Shown one piece after another: positions 17,220-25,011 of a DNA stretch of 28,207 nt. This DNA comes from Actinomycetota bacterium (GTDB taxonomy: Bacteria; Actinomycetota; Acidimicrobiia; Acidimicrobiales; Microtrichaceae), in NCBI GenBank assembly GCA_016703525.1, contig JADJBW010000030.1:1-28207 (forward strand), read 5' to 3'. A model generated the notes under the pieces. It did not search any database and was not told the origin of the DNA. It saw only the letters and a list, made by a program, of their open reading frames with translations. The position numbers were made by a program, and so were the translations under genes. How positions within the stretch are numbered: position 1 is the stretch's first letter; each line of letters begins with the position of its first letter.

Positions 17220-17683
17220 GCCTGGGTGGCCGGGTTCGAGTCGTTCGTGAAGCGCTCGACGGGCTTCCACCGCAGCGGGGTGGACAGCACCATCGAGCTC
17301 GACGGCCGACCGAACTCGGCGAGCGCGTCGATGACGCGCTCGAAGTGCTCGATCGAGCGGGCGCGCAGCCGCAGCACGGAGCACGTGTCGCCGGTGACAC
17401 GGTCGACGGACATGATCTCCGGCCAGTTCGGGACGTCGGGGTCGCGCAGCACGCATCGCGCCCGTGGCACGACATCCGGACGATCGCGTACCGTCCACCC
17501 GAGCGCGGTGGCGTCGACGACGGCGCGGTACCCGGTGATCACGCCCGCTTCCTCCAGGCGTCGGACGCGGTCGGCCACCGCGGGCGGCGAGAGGTGCACC
17601 CGGCGACCGAGCTCGCTGTACGACAACCGGGCGTCGGACTGGAGCGCGGTCAGGATCGCCCAGTTGGTGTCGTCCATCTCCAT
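17216..17683 (-). CDS. AsnC/Lrp-family transcriptional regulator
   Basis: About 155 residues. The N-terminal helix-turn-helix is textbook: WAILTALQSDARLSYSELG, VHLSPPAVADRVRRLEEAGVI. The C-terminal effector (RAM) domain includes VDRVTGDTCSVLRL. The ATG at 17683 has AGAGGA upstream; a longer in-frame start exists but lacks support. Between about 17450 and 17490 the protein looks foreign to the family, whereas the neighbouring frame reads AIVRMSCHGRDA, so two compensating frame errors are likely. It is divergent from the downstream operon and likely controls it in response to an amino-acid-like ligand. Confidence 0.8.
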   Translation of the reverse strand: MEMDDTNWAILTALQSDARLSYSELGRRVHLSPPAVADRVRRLEEAGVITGYRAVVDATALGWTVRDRPDVVPRARCVLRDPDVPNWPEIMSVDRVTGDTCSVLRLRARSIEHFERVIDALAEFGRPSSSMVLSTPLRWKPVERFTNDSNPATQA

Positions 17684-17782
17684 CGGCGGGTCCTCTCGTC
17701 TTTCGAATCGATCGTCAAAGTGATGAGCTCCCACCGAAGCGTACCCGAGTCGCGATGATTTGGAACGAGTTGGAAGGCATGT

Positions 17783-17799
17783 TGTCGAATCCATCGACA
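17783..17799. promoter_or_regulatory. Dyad in the regulator/operon intergenic region, candidate AsnC/Lrp operator
   Basis: TGTCGA-N5-TCGACA lies in the divergent gap between the AsnC-type regulator (start 17683) and the operon starting at 17865. Outer bases extend the symmetry imperfectly (ATGT...ACAT). Position and symmetry fit an autoregulatory site; there is no experimental or database support here. Confidence 0.4.
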
Positions 17800-17864
17800 G
17801 ACATGAAGGTCTGCCGATACCTTCCCATCACCGCCCACACGGGCCGAACAGCGAGGAGACGACC

Positions 17865-18158
17865 ATGATCATCATCCACGGTTGGGCCGACATCGAGCCC
17901 GCGCGTCGCGACGAGGTCGCCGAGGCGGCCGTCGCACTCGAGGCGAAGTCGCTGACCGAGCCCGGCAACATCCACTACGGCCTCAGCTGGAGCGTCGAGC
18001 GACCCAACCGGCTGTGCCTGATCGAGGTGTGGACCGACGCCGCCGCCCACCACGCCCACACCGAGGAGGCGAACGTGCGCGCCTTCAGCCAGCTCGCCGC
18101 CGCGTCGTGCGTCGAGCCGCCGACCTTCGAGCGGTACGAGGGCCAGCCCACATCATGA
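17865..18158 (+). CDS. Antibiotic biosynthesis monooxygenase (ABM/YgiN-like) domain protein
   Basis: 97-residue ferredoxin-like fold protein: MIIIHGWADIEPARRDEV, EPGNIHYGLSWSVERPNRLCLIEVWTDAAAHHAH. This is the usual ABM layout of strand-helix-strand with His/Trp around the pocket. Family members act as quinol or polyketide monooxygenases or as accessory dimers. The ATG follows GAGGAG and the stop overlaps the next ATG. It is the first gene of the operon divergent from the AsnC-type regulator. Confidence 0.75.
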   Translation: MIIIHGWADIEPARRDEVAEAAVALEAKSLTEPGNIHYGLSWSVERPNRLCLIEVWTDAAAHHAHTEEANVRAFSQLAAASCVEPPTFERYEGQPTS

Positions 18159-19182
18159 GCACGGTCCAGCGGGTCGACCCGGTCGCGGCGCTCCGTAGCG
18201 TTCGCCGCTACGTCGCCGGGAGATCCGCGCCGGTCGACGGGAGCGGCACCGCCGTCAAGCTCTCCTCGAACGAGCTGGCGTTCGGTCCGATGCCGTCGGT
18301 CGAGCGGGCCCTGACCGAGGCGATAGGCGACATCAATCGCTACCCGCTGCCACGGGCCGAGGAGCTCCAGGCGATCCTGGCGAGCACGCTCGGTGTCGAC
18401 GTCACCGAGGTGGCCGTCGGCGCCGGGTCGTCGGGGCTGCTCTGGCAGCTGATGGCTGCCTTCGTCGCTCCCGGCGATCGCGTCGTCGCCCACGTGCCGA
18501 ACTTCGAGGCCTACCCGATCGCGGCCGGCCTCGCCAGCGCCCCGCTCGTCGAGGTGCCACTGCGACTGGCGCAGCGACGTCGCGCGCTGATCGCGGCGGT
18601 CGACGACCGCACGAAGCTGGTCGTCGTCACCAACCCGCACAACCCGACGGGCACGATGATCGACCCCGCGTCGCTCGGGCGGCTGATCGACGCCGTCGGT
18701 GACCGCGCGCTCGTGCTGCTCGACGAGGCGTACATCGAGTTCGCCCGGCCCTCCGAGCAGCGCCGATGGTGGCGCGATCACCCGAACGTGGTCGTGCTCC
18801 GCACGTTCTCGAAGGCCTACGGGCTCGCCGCGCTCCGGGTGGGCTACGCGCTCGCCGATCCAGCCGTCGTCGCAGCGCTCGGCCTGACTCGCCGCCGTTC
18901 ACGGTGAGCGGCCTCTCCAGCGCGGCGGCGGCGGCGTCGCTGGCGGCCACCAGCGAGCTCGACGCGCGGGTGCGCACCGTCTGCTCCGAACGTGAGCGGG
19001 TGACCGCCCGGCTGCGCGAGCTCGGGGTCGCGGTGCCAGACAGTGCCGCCAACTTCGTGTTCCTCCCGGGAGACGACGTCCCCGACACCTTCGTCGACGA
19101 GCTCGAGCGGGCCGGTGTGCTGGTCCGGCCGATCGAGCGGTTCGGCGTGCGGGTCACCATCGGGACCCCCGCCGAGAACGAA
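18155..19182 (+). CDS. HisC-type class I/II aminotransferase (histidinol-phosphate/aromatic), frameshift, 3' end missing
   Basis: PLP-dependent fold-type I aminotransferase. LSSNELAFGP, GAGSSGLLWQL, NPHNPTGT, LLDEAYIEF and the PLP lysine K220 in RTFSKAYGLA fit the HisC/aromatic-aminotransferase group. One base is missing near 18893 (PPFTVSGLSS resumes). The protein reaches RVTIGTPAEN at about 19179 and then joins hydratase sequence in another frame, so the last ~10-15 residues of a normal HisC are absent. Being inside a catabolic operon rather than with his genes, it more likely transaminates an aromatic or heteroaromatic amino acid. Confidence 0.8.
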
Positions 19183-19648
19183 GGACCTGGCCGACGGTGC
19201 GTTCGACCCGAGCCGAATCCGCACGGCGGTCGACCACGCGGTCGCCGCGATCGAGATCTGCGACAGCCGGGTGGCCGATTGGGACATCTCGATCGGCGAC
19301 ACCGTCGCCGACAACGCGTCGGCGGGGGCCTACGTGCTCGGGACGCAGCGCCGGACGCTCGCCGAGTTCGAGCCGGCCGACGTGCACATGACGATGCGTG
19401 TCGACGGGGTCGAGGTGTCGAGCGGCACGGGTGCCGCCTGCCTCGGCGGACCACTCGTGGCGCTCGCATGGCTGGCACGCCAGGCGTACGAGCTCGGCGA
19501 TCCGCTCCGTGCCGGACAGGTGGTGCTGTCCGGGGCGCTCGGACCGATGCGGCCCGTGACACCCGGCGCGGTCGTGACCGCGGACATCAGCGAGCTCGGG
19601 TCCGTGACGGTGACGTTCAGCGACGACGACGAAGGGAGCAGCTCATGA
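19181..19648 (+). pseudogene. mhpD: 2-keto-4-pentenoate hydratase (MhpD-like), N-terminal ~40% missing
   Basis: Hydratase of the FAH superfamily that adds water to 2-hydroxypenta-2,4-dienoate. The visible part runs from KDLADGAFDPSRIRTAVDHAV through AIEICDSRVADWDISIGDTVADNASAG, VSSGTGAACLGGPLVALAWLARQ and VVLSGALGPM, matching MhpD from about residue 112 to the end. No start codon or N-terminal domain precedes it; the sequence emerges directly from the aminotransferase end. The missing part includes two of the three acidic metal ligands (the IEAEI segment); the third (AIE) is kept. The coding quality of what remains is perfect, so this is either a recent deletion or a collapsed assembly. The stop overlaps the next ATG. 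Confidence 0.8.
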
Positions 19649-20613
19649 CAACGCGCGCCAAGGTCGCGATCATCGGGTCCGGCAACATCGGCACGGACTT
19701 GATGATCAAGGTGTTGCGCACCGCGAAGCACCTCGAGATGGCGGCGATGGTCGGGATCGATCCCGACTCGGACGGGCTGGCCCGCGCCCGTCGGATGGGA
19801 GTCGCCACGACGGCGGACGGCGTCGACGGCCTGATCGCGATGGACGACTTCGACGACATCTCGATCGTGTTCGACGCGACGTCGGCGAGCGCCCACGTGG
19901 CGAACGCAGCGAAGTTGGCCCGGCACGGCAAGCGGCTGATCGACCTCACCCCGGCGGCCATCGGACCGTACGTCGTCCCCGTCGTCAACCTCGACGATCA
20001 TCTCGACGCACCGAACCTGAACATGGTCACCTGCGGCGGGCAGGCGACGATCCCGATCGTCGCCGCCGTGGCCGGGGTGACACCGGTCGCCTACGCGGAG
20101 ATCGTCGCCTCGATCGCGTCGCGGTCGGCGGGTCCCGGGACGCGCGCCAACATCGACGAGTTCACGGAGACGACGTCGCAGGCGATCGAGTCGGTCGGCG
20201 GCGCCGCACGGGGCAAGGCGATCATCATCCTGAACCCCGCCGAGCCGCCGCTCGTCATGCGCGACACCGTGTTCTGCCTCGTGGATGCCGCGGACGGCGA
20301 GACGCAGGGTCGATCCGCCGCCGTCGAGCGGGTCGTGGAGGCGGTAGCCGGCTACGTGCCCGGGTACCGACTCAAGCAGCAGGTGCAGATCCACGCGATC
20401 CCCGCCGACCAGCCGATCGACACGCTGCTCGCACCGGACGGCGGGCGACGACCCACGCACCAGGTGTCGGTGTTCCTGGAGGTCGAAGGGGCGGCCCACT
20501 ACCTGCCCGCCTACGCGGGGAACCTCGACATCATGACCTCGGCGGCGCTGCGCGTCGCGGAGCGGCTCGCAGAGCGCGAGCTCGCCCGGGCCACTCAGGA
20601 GGTGACGGCATGA
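19645..20613 (+). CDS. mhpF: Acetaldehyde dehydrogenase (acylating), MhpF/DmpF family
   Basis: 322 residues, intact. It converts acetaldehyde, NAD+ and CoA to acetyl-CoA. N-terminal Rossmann motif IIGSGNIGTD, catalytic Cys130 in NMVTCGGQATIP, SAGPGTRANIDEFTETTS and ILNPAEPP are all typical. Works as a channelling complex with the aldolase encoded next (ATGA overlap), as in dmpFG/mhpFE. The start has GGGAG upstream and overlaps the hydratase stop. Confidence 0.95.
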   Translation: MTTRAKVAIIGSGNIGTDLMIKVLRTAKHLEMAAMVGIDPDSDGLARARRMGVATTADGVDGLIAMDDFDDISIVFDATSASAHVANAAKLARHGKRLIDLTPAAIGPYVVPVVNLDDHLDAPNLNMVTCGGQATIPIVAAVAGVTPVAYAEIVASIASRSAGPGTRANIDEFTETTSQAIESVGGAARGKAIIILNPAEPPLVMRDTVFCLVDAADGETQGRSAAVERVVEAVAGYVPGYRLKQQVQIHAIPADQPIDTLLAPDGGRRPTHQVSVFLEVEGAAHYLPAYAGNLDIMTSAALRVAERLAERELARATQEVTA

Positions 20614-21629
20614 CCGAGCTGTTCATCCAGGACGTCACGTTGCGCGACGGCATGCACGCCATCCGGCACCGTCTGCACCCCGACGACGTCAAGCGGATCG
20701 TCGTCGCGCTCGACGCCGCCGGCGTCGACGGGATCGAGGTCGCCCACGGCGACGGGCTCGCAGGCGGGTCGCTGAACTTCGGACCGGGTTCGAACACCGA
20801 CTGGGAATGGATCGAAGCCGCCGCCGACGTCATCCAGCAGGCGCGCCTCACGACGCTGCTCCTCCCCGGTGTGGGGACGATCGGCGACCTGCACCGCGCC
20901 TACGACCTCGGTGTCCGCTCGGTCCGGATCGCCACGCACTGCACGGAGGCCGACGTGTCGGCGCAGCACATCGCCACGGCGCGCGAGATCGGCATGGACG
21001 TCTCCGGCTTCCTCATGCTGTCGCACATGGCCCCCGCCGCCGAGCTGGCGAAGCAGGCGAAGCTGATGGAGTCCTACGGCGCGCACTGCGTGTACGTGAC
21101 CGACTCCGGCGGCCGCCTGACGCTGGCCGGGGTCGCCGAGCGCATCGACCGCTACCGCGACGTGCTCGACGCCGACACGGAGATCGGCATCCACGCCCAC
21201 GAGAACCTCTCCCTGTCGGTCGCCAACTCGGTGGTCGCCGTCGAGCACGGCGTCACCCGCGTCGACGCGTCGCTGGCCGGTCAGGGGGCGGGTGCCGGCA
21301 ACTGCCCGATCGAACCGTTCGTCGCCGTCGCCGATCTCTACGGGTGGAAGCACCGCTGTGATCTGTTCGCGCTGCAGGACGCCGCCGACGACATCGTGCG
21401 GCCGCTCCAGGACCGGCCCGTGCGGGTCGACCGGGAGACGCTCACGCTGGGCTACGCCGGGGTGTACTCGAGCTTCCTCCGCCACGCCGAGGCGGCGTCC
21501 GAGCGGTACGGCGTCGACGTGCGCGACATCCTGCTGGAGTGCGGCGGCCGCAACCTGGTCGGTGGGCAGGAAGACATGATCGTCGACATCGCCCTCCAGC
21601 TCTGTACCCAACGAGGAGCCACCGGCTGA
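20610..21629 (+). CDS. mhpE: 4-hydroxy-2-oxovalerate aldolase, MhpE/DmpG family
   Basis: 339 residues, intact. It splits 4-hydroxy-2-oxovalerate to pyruvate and acetaldehyde. The TIM-barrel HMGL-like domain has the catalytic/metal motif TLRDGMHA (Arg12, Asp13, His16) and HAHEN (His195, His197). The C-terminal communication domain (LYGWKHRCDLFALQDAADDIVRP, YAGVYSSF) passes acetaldehyde to the partner dehydrogenase. It is the final gene of the cluster; no gene follows for more than 600 bases on this strand. Confidence 0.95.
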   Translation: MTELFIQDVTLRDGMHAIRHRLHPDDVKRIVVALDAAGVDGIEVAHGDGLAGGSLNFGPGSNTDWEWIEAAADVIQQARLTTLLLPGVGTIGDLHRAYDLGVRSVRIATHCTEADVSAQHIATAREIGMDVSGFLMLSHMAPAAELAKQAKLMESYGAHCVYVTDSGGRLTLAGVAERIDRYRDVLDADTEIGIHAHENLSLSVANSVVAVEHGVTRVDASLAGQGAGAGNCPIEPFVAVADLYGWKHRCDLFALQDAADDIVRPLQDRPVRVDRETLTLGYAGVYSSFLRHAEAASERYGVDVRDILLECGGRNLVGGQEDMIVDIALQLCTQRGATG

Positions 21630-21939
21630 TTCCGCAGCGGACGCAGACGACCGGAACAATCGAGATGCGGGGGCCCCGTCGTTCAGTTTCGGGTGTGCGG
21701 TGAGCAACCGGCGAGTATCGTGCCGCGCCCCGCCGCAGCCAGCGACCCGAACGTCGACGCCCACCGCCTTGAGGTGTTCGGTGTATCGTCGTGCCGCGGA
21801 TGCATTCGACACTCCCCGCGCGCTACGGCACTCCCACCTCGACGGTCGAAGTGTCGTAGGAGGCTCGCCGCGATCGTTGCCCAAGCGGTCAGGTACCATC
21901 GGATTTGATCGAACGGCCAGGTTCGTTCCGTGCGACGTA

Positions 21940-21960
21940 GCGGCCACGTTCCGTGGCCGC
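21940..21960. terminator. 8-bp GC hairpin downstream of the aldolase gene
   Basis: GCGGCCAC and GTGGCCGC surround the loop GTTCC, about 310 bases after the last cluster stop. No T-run follows, so it would have to be a U-less actinobacterial-type terminator or simply a structured element. Confidence 0.35.
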
Positions 21961-21976
21961 GCCCTAGAGGTATCGC

Positions 21977-22020
21977 ATGTACCAAATATGTACCAACACC
22001 ACGGTCAACAACGGTCACTT
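21977..22020. repeat. Short direct repeats next to the tRNA half, possible integrase arm sites
   Basis: ATGTACCAA occurs at 21977 and 21988 (11-bp period), then ACGGTCA occurs twice, 10 bases apart, at about 22001 and 22011. Helically phased direct repeats beside an attachment core are typical of arm-type integrase/excisionase binding sites; the assignment is inferred from position. Confidence 0.45.
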
Positions 22021-22105
22021 GCGGATAAGAGCGTCTGGTCGTAGAGTGGTCCTGGCCAGGGATAATACCGGTCTACCAGGAGTCCTGGATTTCGCGACCA
22101 TATTG

Positions 22106-22150
22106 CTCATAACCCGAAGGTCGCAGGTTCAAATCCTGCCCCCGCCACCA
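22106..22150 (+). other. 3' half of a tRNA-Met(CAU), candidate attachment site
   Basis: Starts at the anticodon loop CTCATAA and continues with the 3' anticodon stem (CCCGA), variable loop, T arm (GCAGG-TTCAAAT-CCTGC, 22123-22139), acceptor 3' strand CCCCGCC, discriminator A and encoded CCA (22148-22150). The 5' half is absent: the bases before the loop do not pair with CCCGA, and no GGCGGGG acceptor strand or D arm lies upstream. It closely resembles the 3' half of actinobacterial initiator tRNA. A tRNA 3' half from the anticodon loop onward is the segment usually duplicated when an integrative element enters a tRNA gene. Confidence 0.75.
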
Positions 22151-22272
22151 AGTAAAGAACCAGCCTGTGGACCACCACCGCGGCTCTCGAATGAGCTCGG
22201 CCCCGACGTCGAAGGCCTGGGCTGTGCGAGGAGGCTTGTGGGCCTTCATCGCGCAATGCCTGTGCCCGCGAA

Positions 22273-22787
22273 TCATGCTGTCCGCGTGACCTGCTCCACG
22301 AAGTCGACCATCAGCATTGCAGCGGGTGCGGCGTGGGTTTCCAGAAGGAAGTGGCCAGCGTCGAAGACGTGGGCTTCCATCCGCGGAAGGTCCTGCAATG
22401 TGCGTTGGCGTTCTAGATGATCAATCCCGTGACGCGCTCTGGTTCACCCATGGCGATACTCAAGGCCACGGGCGCGCCGCAGTCGTGCACGTACACGAAG
22501 CGATCACCGACGTCGAGATGAACGAGCAGTTCGTGAACGGCGGTGGCGTAACGGTCGAACGTGGCATGCGGCAACACGTCGGAGCGACCCTACCCGGGCA
22601 GATCAGGAGCGATGACGTAGGCAATCTCTGCGAGTGGGCCGATCACGTCGCGGAGCGTGTTGGCCGAGCTCGCGAACCCGTGGATCAAGAGCACCGAAGG
22701 TCGGCGAGGATCACCAGCCGCAAGGTAGGACAACTCGGCGCCTTCGGCCAGCGTGAACGACGTCGCACAGGACCTGGATGCATCGAC
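22273..22787 (-). pseudogene. Decayed alpha/beta hydrolase remnant
   Basis: Reads FTLAEGAELSYLAAGD, SVLLIHGFASSANTLRDVIG and APDLPG, then after a frame break GRSDVLPHATFDRYATAVHELL and VHDCGAPVALSIAMGEPERVTGLII. This is followed by TAG where QNANA is expected, then jumps to the C-terminal VFDAGHFLLETHAAPAAML ending at 22273. About 100 residues between the lid and the catalytic His are missing and no start codon is credible. It resembles the dehalogenase-like hydrolases with a V-x-D-x-G elbow. Unlike the cluster genes, this shows several kinds of damage and is a true relic. 22151-22272 holds nothing recognisable. Confidence 0.65.
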
Positions 22788-22843
22788 TTGACCTCCCCTG
22801 GCCGTTGCGACGAGCGGAGAACCGACACCGAGGCCGAGGTCAC

Positions 22844-23026
22844 CGCACATTCTTCGTCGCTCCGAACGATGCAGAACCGGTTCCCTTCCGGATCGGCCAG
22901 CACCATCCAACCACTCCCATCGCCGTTGCGGCGATCGGCGATCTGGACAGCGCCAAGAGCGAGCACCCACTCGATCTCTTCGCTGGGGTCGGCGCAGCGC
23001 GAGTGCGACAAGCGCGCCCAGCGGGA
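22844..23026 (-). pseudogene. Glyoxalase/VOC-domain C-terminal remnant
   Basis: CADPSEEIEWVLALGAVQIAD and SGWMVLADPEGNRFCIVRSDEE are the closing strands of a glyoxalase-like domain. No N-terminal half or start is present, and the frame runs through without a stop at the family's usual end. It is adjacent to the hydrolase relic, in the same strand. Confidence 0.6.
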
Positions 23027-23357
23027 GAGGTAGCCCGCACGTCGACGATGCTCGCTCGGCTCCGAGTCCGTCGACGTCGCCCGCGCCGGCGTGAGCAACG
23101 TGCGTGTCGTGCAGGGAGGATTTCCCCGGCTGCTGTGGTTGGCGGCGTCGCATCGCTGGTCGGTGGTTGGCATCCGGCGGTGGGTGCGCTGCCAGGTGTC
23201 GGAGCCGTTTTGGTGGTCGCTGTCGCCTGGGATCGGTGGCGTTGGCGACCAGCGTGGTGTCGGTGTCGGGTGATGTCGATCTCGAGCAGTTGCGTCGAGC
23301 CGCCGAGCGCTTCCGTGCTGACCGCGAGGACGTCGACGACTGGCGGCTCACCACACG
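23027..23357. other. No supportable gene
   Basis: 331 bases between the glyoxalase remnant and the weak reading frame after the HxlR gene. A plus-strand stretch (about 23236-23400) reads like coding sequence (GDVDLEQLRRAAERFRAD) but lacks a start and shifts frame near 23235; it matches nothing I recognise. Confidence 0.4.
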
Positions 23358-23616
23358 TCAGCGCTGGGTGAACCGCGTGCTCACCGCCCTGGACGCTCCA
23401 GCGGCTCCGCATCCCCGCTGGCGAGCACGCCGGCCGGCAAGCGGGAACACGTCCGGGAGTTCGACGGTGTCGAGAGCTGTCGCCGCCGGAGCCGGACATC
23501 GCGGTCAAGAACGCGAAGGCGACGACGCTCCCGGCGACCGGAAGTGTCGATATCGCGTTCCAGAACGAGCGCTTCATCGTCCTTCGTGTGGTCGAGCTCG
23601 TAGGGCCGCTCGTCAC
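23358..23616 (-). CDS. Possible small membrane protein coupled to the HxlR gene
   Basis: A GTG at 23616 overlaps the HxlR stop (GTGA). The peptide has a hydrophobic span after MKRSFWNAI (LPVAGSVVAFAFLTAM), then breaks; a neighbouring frame offers DTVELPDVFPLAG before a stop at 23358. It could be a frameshifted or truncated membrane protein. The ATG at 23577 is an alternative start. No family recognised. Confidence 0.3.
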
Positions 23617-24133
23617 GACTGCGCCATGGTGTGGTGGTAGGCGGCGTCGAGTTCGGCGAGGACCCGTCGTCTGGTGGCGGCTGGCGGTCGATGTGGATGC
23701 GCCGCAGTTCGTCCATGAAGCGCTCGGCGATGTCGGGGCCGCCGTCGGCGAGGAGTTGGGCACGGATGGTCAGCTCCGGTGTGGTGGGGAGCCAACGTGC
23801 GCCCCAGGCCCCGAGCTGAACGATCAAGGGAACGAGTTCGATTGCGGCCTCGGTGAGGAAGTAGTCGACCTTCTGACGGTGACCGGGAACCGGGTGGCGG
23901 CTCAGGAGCCCTGCGTCGGTGAGCTTCGCGAGGCGAGATGCCAGAACGTTGCTGGCGATGCCCTCGAGGGAGTTGCCGAGGAGCTCGCGAAACCTCGTGC
24001 GCCCGCCGAACATCACATCGCGGAGCACGACGAGGCTCCAACGGTCGCCGAGCAACTCCATGGTCATGTTGATCGGACAGCCCGATCGTCCGTCAGGGAT
24101 CGTCAACTCCTCATGATCGACCGGTTGCGCCAT
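23613..24133 (-). CDS. HxlR-family winged-helix transcriptional regulator
   Basis: About 173 residues. It has the family Cys in GRSGCPINMTMELLGDRW, recognition region RFRELLGNSLEGIASNVLASRL and wing YFLTEAAIEL, then a C-terminal dimerisation helix. One frame slip near 23655 separates PPPDDG from the true end RRVLAELDAAYHHTMAQS. The ATG at 24133 gives MAQPVDHEEL, the normal start. It is divergent from the DHFR-like gene and likely controls it; HxlR proteins often sense electrophiles through the conserved Cys. Confidence 0.85.
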
Positions 24134-24160
24134 GAAAGCAGTGTAACTAGAGTCGGGCCG

Positions 24161-24183
24161 ACTGATTGCAGTTCGCAACCAGT
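24161..24183. promoter_or_regulatory. Imperfect dyad between hxlR and the DHFR-like gene, candidate operator
   Basis: ACTGATTGC (24161-24169), 5-base spacer, GCAACCAGT (24175-24183): eight of nine pairs match. It lies in the 71-base divergent gap, where a dimeric HxlR regulator would repress or activate both genes. Confidence 0.5.
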
Positions 24184-24204
24184 CGACCAAAACAGGGAGT
24201 GCGT

Positions 24205-24872
24205 GTGGCGCAACGGGTCAGAGTTCAGAGTTTCACCGTCTCCCAGGACGGCTATGGGACCGGCGAGGAGCAAACCCTCGAGCGGCCCTTCGGCCACGCC
24301 GACCCGACCGAGTTGATGGCCTGGAGATTCGACACGGCGAGCTGGCCGGGCCGCACCGGGCCCGGCGGATCTCGTGGCATCGACGACTACTTCGAGCGTG
24401 ACTTCGCCATCGGGATCGGCGCCGAGATCATGGGTCGCAACAAGTTCGGCCCCAGCGCGGTCGGTGGACCGACCACGAGTGGACGGGCTGGTGGGGTGAC
24501 ACTCCACCGTTCCACACACCGGTGTTCGTGCTCACCCACCACGAGCGGCCATCGATCACACTCGCTGACACTACGTTCCACTTCCTCGACGCTTCACCAG
24601 TCGAGGCCGTCGAGCGAGCGAAGGTCGCCGCGGGGGGACTCGACGTTCGCGTTGGCGGCGGCCCTACGACCGTCCGGTCGTTTATCGAGGCAGGGCTTGT
24701 CGACGAGCTCCACGTCGTCGTCGCTCCGATCACGCTCGGCGGCGGGGTCCGACTGTGGGAATCCCCCGAGGAGTTCGACGATCGGTTCCACCACGAAACC
24801 ATCCCCAGTCCCAGCGGCGTCACCCACCACCTTCTCTGGCGCAACGACCCGAAGACCGGACAGGACCAGTGA
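24205..24872 (+). CDS. Dihydrofolate reductase/RibD-like family protein, one frameshift
   Basis: RibD C-terminal-fold reductase family protein of about 223 residues: VQSFTVSQDGY, FAIGIGAEIMGRNKFGP, then after one missing C at about 24455 WTDHEWTGWWGDTPPFHTPVFVLTHHER, GGLDVRVGGGPTTVRSFIEAGLVDELHVVVAPITLGGG. The C-terminal GGxxT and LVDEL motifs fit NADPH-binding YwjB/YyaP-like proteins rather than folate-specific DHFR. The GTG at 24205 has AGGGAG upstream; a GTG six bases earlier is possible. Physiological substrate unknown; pairing with a divergent HxlR regulator is common. Confidence 0.8.
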
Positions 24873-25011
24873 GCACATGACTATCGAGGGCTTCCCCGGA
24901 CGATGACGGCGCTCGGTGTGGGGTCGTGTGGCACGAGGTGGCGACGCTGGGCCGATACGTACGCGGTGTGGGTGTGGAGGTCGCGAGTGACTGAGTGGTC
25001 CGAAGCCCGAT

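Larger units (their letters stand above)
21630..22105. other. Gene-free stretch between catabolic cluster and tRNA half
   Basis: 476 bases with no credible coding frame on either strand. It contains a short GC hairpin (21940-21960), two kinds of direct repeat (21977-22020) and two palindromes: CCTGGCCAGG at 22051-22060 and CCAGGA-G-TCCTGG at 22076-22088. AT content rises toward the right. This density of short symmetric and repeated elements next to a tRNA half is what an attachment region with arm-type integrase sites would look like; that reading is inference. Confidence 0.55.

Noticed and set aside
18155..19182. Histidine biosynthesis hisC
   Set aside because: No other his genes are present and it is overlapped by catabolic genes; the fold does not distinguish histidinol-phosphate from aromatic substrates.
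19043..19648. Real aminotransferase-hydratase fusion protein
   Set aside because: The two parts are in different frames and both lack family-essential segments at the junction, so a deletion or assembly fault is more likely.
22106..22150. Complete tRNA gene or tRNA with a group I intron
   Set aside because: No D arm or 5' acceptor strand (GGCGGGG) is found in the preceding 450 bases, so no full cloverleaf or split gene can be built.
22073..22276. Minus-strand frame containing DLNLRPSGYE
   Set aside because: This is the antisense translation of the tRNA-Met 3' half, a well-known spurious protein in databases.
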